Shown: piece after piece, positions 56,421 through 64,000 of the stretch
Layout: each line of letters begins with the position of its first letter
How positions within the stretch are numbered: position 1 is the stretch's first letter
Source of the DNA: Leucaena leucocephala
Lineage: Eukaryota > Streptophyta > Magnoliopsida > Fabales > Fabaceae
DNA: 64,000 nt
Direction of reading: 5' to 3'
Assembly: GCA_037074615.1 (NCBI GenBank)
Contig: CM073563.1
Coordinates: forward strand, 15,980,501 to 16,044,500
Notes under the pieces: generated by a model
Database searches by the model: none
The model's input: only the letters and a program-made list of their open reading frames with translations
What the model was told of the DNA's origin: nothing
Made by a program: the position numbers and the translations under genes

Positions 56421-59400
56421 CTAATAAAAATTGGAAAGGGCATCAATATACCAAAAAAAAAACAATTTGAATATAACCTGTATGAATAAAACAAAACAAG
56501 CATAAAAAATGCACAGGGAAATACCTGCAATAGTTCTTTGTCTACAGTAGCCTCCTTAACAGTATGGATTTCTTTCTTACTTTTATCCACCTTATCTTCC
56601 CTTTCTTCATTGGAATGAGTATCAGACTTGGATTCTTTTACTTCTTCAACCTTATTTTCCCTTTTAGAAGTTTCATCTGCTTCATCAGGTCCAACATTTG
56701 CCTTTTGCTCTGCATTTTCTTCGTTAGATGAATCGTGCCGAGGACTTTCATTTTCTATTTCTTCATATTCTTCAGGATCCTCCTCTGGATCTTCCTCCGG
56801 TTCCTCCTCTTCTACATCATACATCTGCATGTCCTCTTCCTTAACATCAGAGTTATCATTTTTTGCATTTTTCTCATCATCTGCTGCTGTTGTGTTTTTG
56901 TCCACATTAGAGGACTGAGTTTTCTCTGAAAGATCATCACCCTTTGGTCGCTTCACAGGCAAAGTTTTTAGATTTTCCTTTTCATGGTCATCTTCTCGCT
57001 GCCTCTTTCGCTGGTTTCTTTTCATCACAAATTTTATGCGCAGTTTCTTCACACAAGGAGAAGCCAGGAGGGGGGATAAAATTTTAGTTCAGGATGCCTC
57101 AGAATAATCAAATCAGGCAGAAATCAACAAATCAAATTTTAACCTACCTGAAGAAATGTCAAAATTCGACATCCCATTTGATACTGAAGCATTTCATAAA
57201 TCAATTCAGCAAATAATGAAATCTGCAAAAACAAGAAAAAGATAAATAGGCATAAAAAGTCTTCTGAGTAATAACATGAAATCATAGAGTATCCATTTGC
57301 TAAGAAAAAATGGTCACAAGTGCTTTACAAAAGGAGATAAAAGTAGGTAAACAGACCTCAAATGTTGATTCTTCGATGTCTTTGTCAGTATAATCCAACA
57401 GTGAATCCAACGAAAGTGACAATGAACGCAGCTGCACCAGAAATAATGTACTTAGACTAGCACACTTAAGAAAGCAAGATTACAAAATGTTTTTTTCTAT
57501 AATTACCATACCTTGGATTCTTTTGACCCTTTAGTCTGGAGAATGAATCCAGGATGTCGAGGAGGTTCATCAGACTTATCTTTCACTTCTGTAGTAGATT
57601 TGCTTTTAGATTCATCTTTTCCATCTCTCTCTCGCGCTGCTTTCACCTCTTTTAACTTATCACCATCTTTCAATTTACCCTTCCCATTATAGCTATCCTT
57701 CTCAGAGGCTTTCTGCTTATCAATCCCAGCCCCGCTTTTCTCACCAGTCCCTTTTTCAACCTTCTTGTCAGCCAAGTCAGACTTTGTTTCTGTTTTATTT
57801 GAATCACCTATCTTATCTTGCTTATCAGGGGTTGCAGGCTTCGCCTTTATTTTAGGAACTGTCTTTTCAGATTTGTTTGCCTCAGTCACTGAGTTGTTGG
57901 CATCACCAATCTGTTTGGCAGTACTTTGTGTGTCAGTCTGTTTGGCAGTACTTTGTGGGTCAGTCTGTTTGGCAGTACTTTGTGGGTCAGTTTGTGCCTG
58001 AGCAGACACTACGTTCCCTTCTTCATCTTTAGAGTCAGAAGCCTGTGACTTGGATGCCCCAGCAATCAATTTTTTTTTAGGTACACGTTTGATGATTTTC
58101 TTCTTTTTTGTTGTTTTCACACTAGAATTGTTCATTGCATTAGCTTGTGGATCAGGCTTATCTTGAGGTTTATCTTCAGAACCATTTACTTCTTTTTTAT
58201 CTTTCACCTCATCAGCATCTCCTTTCCCCACTGAAGCATCCTCTGTAGCAACCAATTTAGGGGAAGCAGTATCACCACTCTTATCTGCACTCACGGAAGA
58301 TTTATTATCCTCAACAGGAACATCTGAAGTCACTTTGTAAGCATTATCCCTCTCATTCACTTTGTCTAGCTGCTTGGTGGCAGTATCATTAGTCTTACCG
58401 GCAACCTTCTGCTTTACAATCTTCTTTATGACCTTCTTCTTCAGAGACTTCACAACACCAGTTGTCTTGGCAGTGGCTGTTTCTTCTTGCTCCTTTTTCT
58501 CAACATTCTTGCCTTCCTCAACATTATCAACCTGATCTTGAGCAGGTTTGTTGTCAGTTGCTTCTTTCTTAACATTTGTACTGCTTTTCTCCTTTTTGAC
58601 ATCCTCAGGCGGTCCTGATGCTGCAGATTCTTTCATCTTGCCTGACTTTTCTAAATTAATTAATTGCAAACAAAACAAAAAGTAAGCACAAATGGGAAAA
58701 TGGATGGATGAGAAGCAATAAAAGATAGGCTGCAAGCACGAGATGAAGAATTCGCCCACTCACCCTTGTATGCTTCCTTCTTATCTCTTGACTTCTGATA
58801 AAACATGAAATAATTATTAAGACACAGGAAAAGCAAGCTAAGATAATATTCCCTTTTAACAATCCAATCCATAAAAAAGAAATCATGATTGAGTATGGCA
58901 ACTTCATTAATAGAAACAGACCTCTCTGTTGAAAGCAAGTTGATGCTCTCTCTCAGTAACAGCCTTCTTATGAGCAAGCCATTGGTTATGCCATGCATCC
59001 AGTGAAGGCAGGCAGTCAGACAAATCAGGAACAAATAATACAGTGATCTCCTTGTGGCTAAACAAACCATCTTTGCCTATTCTATCATAGTGTATCTGCA
59101 AAGTTATAGCCATAATGATAAGGATTTCCAAGTCAATTTACACAAAACAAAAACATAAGACCATATTAAGCCAAAAGAAATAAAAATATAGCCTTTTGTT
59201 CCCAAATAACTAGTTTCTTCCGCACCAAAAAACAATGATTATTTATATTACCAAATTAACTGGTCCCAGAAGACTATTTGTACATAATATTCATCTTCTA
59301 AAAGAATAAGTAGTTCAGAAACCTAAAGGGATATATAGCTAATGGCCTTGTTGATTAAATGCCCACAAAATCACACTTCAAACAAGGGGCCCTATACCAC

Positions 59401-62400
59401 TAGGTTGGGTCAGCTACATGAATCGTCTGACACCATTGTACTCTATCAAAAACTAAGTCCTTAGTTAAAACTCTCCAAAATAAATTCATATTATATACTT
59501 CTTAATCTATTCAAATTAGTCACCTAACCCTTATATTAATTATAATTAATTGATTTATTTAATTTTATTAATCTTCCCAAAAAAGTCAACTATCTCTTAT
59601 ATTTAAGAAGGAGGAGTATATTTATATCTTGTAACCTAGTGGCATGAATACTCCCCTATAAGTGGAAGGTTACGGGTTCGATTCCACTTGTAACCTCAGA
59701 CTATTAGTACCTACCCCTCTAAATAAAATAAAATATATGTTCAAAAACGCCAGCCCTTTGGCACTTGTCCTTAGGTTGATTGATTTCATGTGCTGGTGTC
59801 TTTTTGTAACAGAATTAGTAAAAAAAAAAAACTATTTAGTTTAATAATTTAATCAAGATAACCCTTAAAAAGTTTGAGACAAAACAAAATCATGCAAGCA
59901 ACATATAACAGCAAAATGACCCATTATTAAGTAGCAGTTGGAGAAGCAAGAATTTGATTAGAATAAGAATAATTTAGATGTGAGTTCTCAACAAACAGAA
60001 GGGAAAATAAATACACAAACAAAAGATTTTATAATACAACAGATCAGTACCTCAAGGAAACGGTTCCATCCCCGACAGTTTTGCAAATCTAGTTGAATAA
60101 CATCTTTGGCATGCCTACAAAATAAAAGAAAGTTTTGTCAAGCCAATTGTGGATACGATAGTGTAAACTTAAATATCCTGTATTAAGCACAAACCTAAGG
60201 GCTGTTCTGATCAACGAGTTATCATCAACAGAAGGATCACCCCCATCTGCAGATTCCCATGCCCCCCCAACTGCCATGAAAGAATGGTCCTTCTTAAGTA
60301 TAGCAAACCTAAGGATATTGCAAATATGGGGGATGCGATCATCAAAAATTCTATCAGATGACAGATCCTCTAGAGCACTCCTGCTAAGTCCGCTCAACAA
60401 AATTATCTGACACGGAGGAAACTCATTGGTCAAATAGAGGATGCACTAAGTCATTCTTTACCATAAGTATGCTTCTACAAACATATAAGAAACCAATGGA
60501 TAACTGGCCCTCTAAGCATCTATAAGATTTGAATACCAAGAAAGAAACCATAACTTAGAAAAACCCACGATTTTTTTTCCTACCAAAAAGACACACAATG
60601 GAGGCAAAGGGTTCTTTATCGAAGTGAAGGAGAATGGACAAAGATTTTCATGATAACCATTCACACATCCAGGATCCTATTATCGGAAATACCTGAAGCA
60701 ATTAGCAATTGTAAACTTTTTTTTTCCTCCATTGCGTTTTAGAATTCTGCATTACTTCATACGAAGAAAAGAAAATTCTGACCACGGGCTATTTGTGTTT
60801 AACAATAAATGAATTCATATAAAACAACTCAGATTAAAATTTTTATCTTTGCCAAGATTAAGCTTCTTTCATGAAAAATGCAAAAATATCAAAATCACAT
60901 TTTAAACATTCAGTATATGTTTCTAGTATATAGTTTGTAAACATTCAATAATTTAGTGATTATATGGCCATGTAAAAAACATAACAAGCACAACAAATGT
61001 GTTCCAATGGATCACATGATCTGCATCATATTCAATCAAAAAATGTGGAATACAAAGTTCATAGATAAACCTACTTTAGCATTCCAAACTGTATTTCGTT
61101 GTTCCACACTTGTGGGCAATGCAGTCAAAAGCTTCATGGACGATGGATCTTTAGGCTCAGTAGCACATTCTTCTTCAACAAAATCATGATCGAAACTGCT
61201 CCACTCAAAGTTAAACATTATATATTTATTCTTAATTTTCATTTCTCCTTTGGTAACAAACCAAACCAAAAAAAAGGCAATGAAATGATGAACAACTGAA
61301 AACCTTGGAACTAATCAGGAGGATTTTGCAGCACTTCCCCAAAAAAAAAGAGGGTGGGGGGCAAAAGCAACCACTGATTTTTCCATTAGAAGGAATCCTT
61401 GCGTAATAAGGAAAATAATGCATAATGTGTTCAGATTTTTTTAATAAATGCGTTAAGATTTTACTAGTAATATGATTTATTTCTATTTGAATTTCATTTC
61501 AAATATATATAAATGTATCTTGTTTTAGTATCCTCACTTTTAAGTTGATGAACAGTTAAACCAATTTTGCTACAAAATATTGGACCTGTTTGGATAGGAT
61601 TTTAAAAAAAGGCTTTTGAACAGCTTATAGAAAAGGACTTTTGGAGAAGAGATTATGAAAAAAAAATGGTTTTGAATAAATGAGTATTTAGATAGTTATT
61701 TCCGAAAGTACTTTTATTATTAGTAAATTACGACAAAAGAGTATAAGTATTAAATGAGGAGAGATAAGAGAAGAGAGGAGAGAGGAGAGAGGGTGTGTAA
61801 GAAAGAAAAGAGAGAAAAAGTAGGAGAAAGGAGAGAGGGTGTAAGAAAAAGTAGGGGTAATATAGTAATTGGTTAGTTCATAAATGGTTTACTGTTCCAT
61901 AAGTTACTCTAATCAGTTTATCTAAAACCCTGGTTTTAAACCATAATTTAGTTCAAAAACCCTTTTGAACAAATATGGCTGTTTGTTTTGAAATTTTCTC
62001 AAACCAAGGTTTTGCCCCAAAAGGGCTTTTAAAACCTTGGTTTTGAAAAAAACAAACAGGCACATTATATACATACATTTATACAAACAGATTATAACAA
62101 AAGGGGGAAAAACAACTCTCTCATAAATACTACCTACAACCTTAAAAACTGGAAATTAGTTCCCTAAAATTAAAACCACTGGTCCATTCCAAGTGTTAAT
62201 GGAGATACCGCTTTACATATTTCCTACGCCATACAGAATGCTCCCAGTAGTTTAAAAGTAAATAATGGTAATTGCTTGTCTTCAGAATCAATGGGAGTGT
62301 TCATAAATGACTTGTTAATAAATTCTCCTTCTCCTAGCCAAAATTGATCCTTCTTGAATAAATTATTGGTCCTATGTTACATAACGTAAAAGAAATCCCA

Positions 62401-64000
62401 AGTTTTGGTTTTCATCTCCAGAATCAAGAATCAAACGAGTAATTAGTAGAATTTCAAAAATATATCACATGTTTAAAAATATAAAACTAAAAAACATTAA
62501 AGAAAAAGATTACCCCTAGCTCATCAGTAATGAAGAAACATTAAAAAATGAGAAATAGAAGCTCAACCCATAATGCAGCTTGCACATAATGGAAATTGAC
62601 ATGACACTAACCAAGAGAAAACGTACCTGACAGGAGTATGGATGGACAGTTTAATATCACCCTTTGGCCAGTTCACAACAGCCTGTGGCATTTTCAATAA
62701 TACTGTTAACTCATCATCCAAAGATCATGATCAAAGAAAAAAAATTATGGCATAGCTATACCTTGGAGAATTCAGGAGCGACAAAGAGTCGAGGGTATCG
62801 CTTATCTAATGAAAGATAGTCCCTCTCAGTATCCACCAAACTGGATGAGTAAACCTGCTCAGTAAAAGCAGATTAAATAAAATAAACACTCAAAGAATTA
62901 ACAAACACCATTTCAGGAGAGCGGGCAAGTCTCAAATGTAATTCTTAAGTAAGACAGACAGTATAAACCCACACAAGAAGAGGCATTATGTTTAACAGAT
63001 CAATTTACAACTCTTGAAGTAAACTTCAATTTAACATCAGAGGCTAATAATTCTTGCCCAGACCTATATGCCTTTTTCCAACTAGTCTTGAACCTGTGGA
63101 AAACTAGTCTTGAACAAGGCTAACGATACAAGGAATAAAGGAAGTAAGAAACAGCCAATAGGAAGGTCCAGGAAGGGATCATTAAGCGGAGAGGAAAGGA
63201 ACAGGATAGAATAATCATGATCCAACAAATAGGGTAATTTGAGGATAGGCAGTCAATCAAGCATTGTGATATAGAATAAGATGAACAAGTACTGTAACAA
63301 ACTTTATAATCACATAGAATTAGACGAATATGAGAATCCCCAGATATAAGAGGGTATGAGGTAGGGATGCAGAGTAGTAGTTCTGTCATCAGAAAGACTA
63401 AGACTATCAAGCCCTCAACCACAAATCTCCACACCGTAAACACAACAAAGAACCTAGTTCCTTGCAGCGTAACATTCTGTTAATGATGAAGCAACCAAGA
63501 TCTTATTTCCTTTTACCTTGCAGATATATTCTCTCCTTTTTTCCTTAACAGATGTATGGAGCCTTCAGCATAGCAGAACACCAAGTTAGTTTAAAAACGG
63601 CTGCAAGATATACCAGCAGCTAGATAGATATTCAGAACCAGAGTAGGACGCAAACAAAAAATTCAACGCAAACAAAAAATTCAAAATCACCAAGATCCAC
63701 CTATGAGAAATTTCATGATGTGGGGAGTCCCGATGTAAAGATCTAGCCTCCTTTGTCAAAGAGGAACCACGTGGATTTTTTGAAGTACCGCTAGGTCCTT
63801 TCGAAGTAGCATGAGGATCCTTTGAGGACCTCAAAGGGCTTCGTTCACGCCTAGCGTCAAGTCCACGTTTGCGCTCTCGCTCCCTTTCCTTCTCTCGCCG
63901 CTCCAAAATGCGCTCCCTTTTGTGTTCTCTTTCTCGTTCACGTTCTCGAAGTCGTTCTCGTTCCTTCTCCCTTTCTCTTTCCCTCTCTCTCTCTCTCAAG
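56060..64000 (-). CDS. RSA1: RSA1/EMB1579 orthologue (CCAR1/DBC1-like nuclear protein), 3' 16 exons, 5' end outside window
   Basis: In Arabidopsis, RSA1 (SHORT ROOT IN SALT MEDIUM 1, EMB1579) is a nuclear calcium-sensing protein for salt response and embryo development, related to animal CCAR1/DBC1. Exons read here, 5' to 3' on the minus strand: 64000-63701 (partial), 63562-63517, 62854-62762, 62682-62627, 61195-61075, 60406-60195, 60114-60051, 59095-58922, 58794-58764, 58650-57512, 57431-57357, 57222-57148, 57046-56525, 56420-56379, 56304-56242, 56149-56060 (stop TGA at 56062-56060). All introns are GT-AG and every junction keeps phase, with no stop in about 1,033 codons. The order is an Arg/Glu-rich low-complexity N-terminal part, a DBC1-like core, a long Lys/Glu/Asp-rich exon, an acidic exon, and a C-terminal EF-hand region. 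Recognition is from memory of family phrases such as VKEKRREYICK, ILLSGLSRSALEDL and GLFSHKEITVLFVPDLS. The gene looks intact. One acceptor (at 63562) is preceded by AAG, which is less usual. Confidence 0.92.
56525..57046 (-). other. RSA1: RSA1 acidic exon with basic start
   Basis: This 174-codon exon starts with a basic cluster (KLRIKFVMKRNQRKRQRED) and a second basic patch (PVKRPKGDD), both plausible nuclear-localisation signals. It continues into a strongly acidic stretch with EEEEPEEDPEEDPEEYEE near its middle, and ends TVDKELLQ before the EF-hand exons. The Glu/Asp run suggests an intrinsically disordered segment. The long plus-strand open frames in this interval (56,628-56,929) are codon shadows. 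Confidence 0.85.
57905..57992 (-). repeat. 27-bp in-frame tandem repeat in the long RSA1 exon
   Basis: About three copies of a 27-bp unit encode the nonapeptide TDPQSTAKQ, the last with T for P (TDTQSTAKQ). The unit is a multiple of three, so copy-number change keeps the frame. It lies in the low-complexity Lys/Glu-rich part of the protein. Confidence 0.85.
59620..59745 (+). mobile_element. tRNA-derived SINE-like insertion in an RSA1 intron
   Basis: The segment has an exact Pol III B-box core, GGTTCGATTCC, around 59,673, with an A-box-like TAGTGGCATGA about 35 bp upstream. An AT-rich tail of AAATAAAATAAAAT type follows. The spacing fits a tRNA-related SINE head. It lies between exons 60114-60051 and 59095-58922. 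I could not find a clear TSD, so the limits are approximate. Confidence 0.6.
61582..62063. mobile_element. MITE-like element in an RSA1 intron
   Basis: The segment begins GGACCTGTTTGG and ends CAAACAGGCAC, giving short terminal inverted repeats around CCTGTTTG. ATT flanks both ends (61579-61581 and 62064-62066), a possible 3-bp TSD. It has no coding potential, is about 480 bp long, and has internal subterminal repeats (ACCTTGGTTTT-like) and a GA-rich tract near 61,755-61,850. Size, TIRs and intron position suit a non-autonomous DNA transposon. The superfamily (PIF/Harbinger-like or hAT-like) is unsettled. Confidence 0.6.

Larger units (their letters stand above)
58922..62854 (-). other. RSA1: RSA1 DBC1/CCAR1-like core (six exons)
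   Basis: Six exons encode the most conserved part of the protein: 62854-62762 (VYSSSLVDTERDYLSLDKRY start), 62682-62627, 61195-61075, 60406-60195, 60114-60051 and 59095-58922. It corresponds to the DBC1/CARP1 domain, a catalytically inactive Nudix-like fold in animal CCAR1 and DBC1 thought to act in protein or ligand binding. Readable landmarks are RYPRLFVAPEFSK, the NTVWNAK end of the fifth exon, GGDPSVDDNSLIRTAL, and NCRGWNRFLE running into IHYDRIGKDGLFSHKE. The assignment rests on remembered family similarity. The intron between 62,626 and 61,196 carries a MITE-like insertion, and the one between 60,050 and 59,096 carries a SINE. Confidence 0.85.

Noticed and set aside
56628..56929. Plus-strand Ser-rich frames opposite RSA1
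   Set aside because: Complement of Glu/Asp codon runs in the acidic exon; codon shadow.
57765..58001. Plus-strand Val/Leu/Cys-rich frame opposite RSA1
   Set aside because: Antisense of the 27-bp repeat and flanking exon sequence.
59629..59700. tRNA gene suggested by the GGTTCGATTCC B-box
   Set aside because: No cloverleaf can be formed with a proper acceptor stem and anticodon arm; the A/T-rich tail and intron location fit a SINE.

Overview
This is eukaryotic DNA from a flowering plant, most likely a eudicot. It is AT-rich and about 85% of it is nested, decayed retrotransposons. One spliced host gene lies at the right edge (minus strand, 56,060 to beyond 64,000). There are no bacterial, organellar or CRISPR features, and I cannot name the species.

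Left block (1-34.2 kb). The oldest layer, element H, is a non-autonomous-looking LTR element: LTR piece at 1-525, leader and broken ORF at 526-1259, continuing at 26,825-31,020, with a right LTR from 31,021. Athila-like Ty3/gypsy element G1 (1260-26819, target-site duplication CCAAG) sits inside H. A second Athila-like element, G2 (7429-21387, TSD CTAGT), sits inside the protease codons of G1. Solo LTRs then landed in these: Angela/BARE-like LTRs at 1988-3751 (ATTGA) and 7578-9535 (AAATT), a 3.15-kb family-T LTR at 14258-17409 (AAACT), and another Angela-like LTR at 31026-32887 (TGTTA) in H's right LTR. Subtracting each insertion rejoins its host exactly. G1 keeps recognisable gag, protease, RT, RNase H and integrase, all broken. 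G2 keeps gag and protease only.

Middle block (34.2-55 kb). A family-T solo LTR lies at 34924-38109 (GGATC). It is followed by a small Ty1/copia fragment, a minus-strand LINE remnant, and a G1-family solo LTR (42519-44077, ATATG). A plus-strand LINE has ORF1 at 44.3-45.9 kb and ORF2 at 51.8-54.95 kb. Between the two LINE parts sit a truncated family-T LTR, a fold-back version of that LTR inserted within it (46608-48850), and an Angela-like LTR (49893-51777) with no TSD. The missing TSD suggests that a deletion by LTR-LTR recombination joined two separate insertion sites.

Right block (55-64 kb). A SINE with a 14-bp TSD (55106-55292) precedes the host gene. The gene is the orthologue of Arabidopsis RSA1/EMB1579 (SHORT ROOT IN SALT MEDIUM 1), a CCAR1/DBC1-like nuclear protein with an EF-hand region. 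Sixteen exons can be read with consistent phases; the 5' end lies outside the window. Its introns hold a tRNA-derived SINE and a MITE-like element.

The least explained signal is a set of degenerate GTCGCGAC palindromes. They recur in the leader and 3' untranslated regions of both G1 and G2, and in the G2 LTRs. A parallel signal, arrays of TTAATCGATTAA-like palindromes, marks element H.
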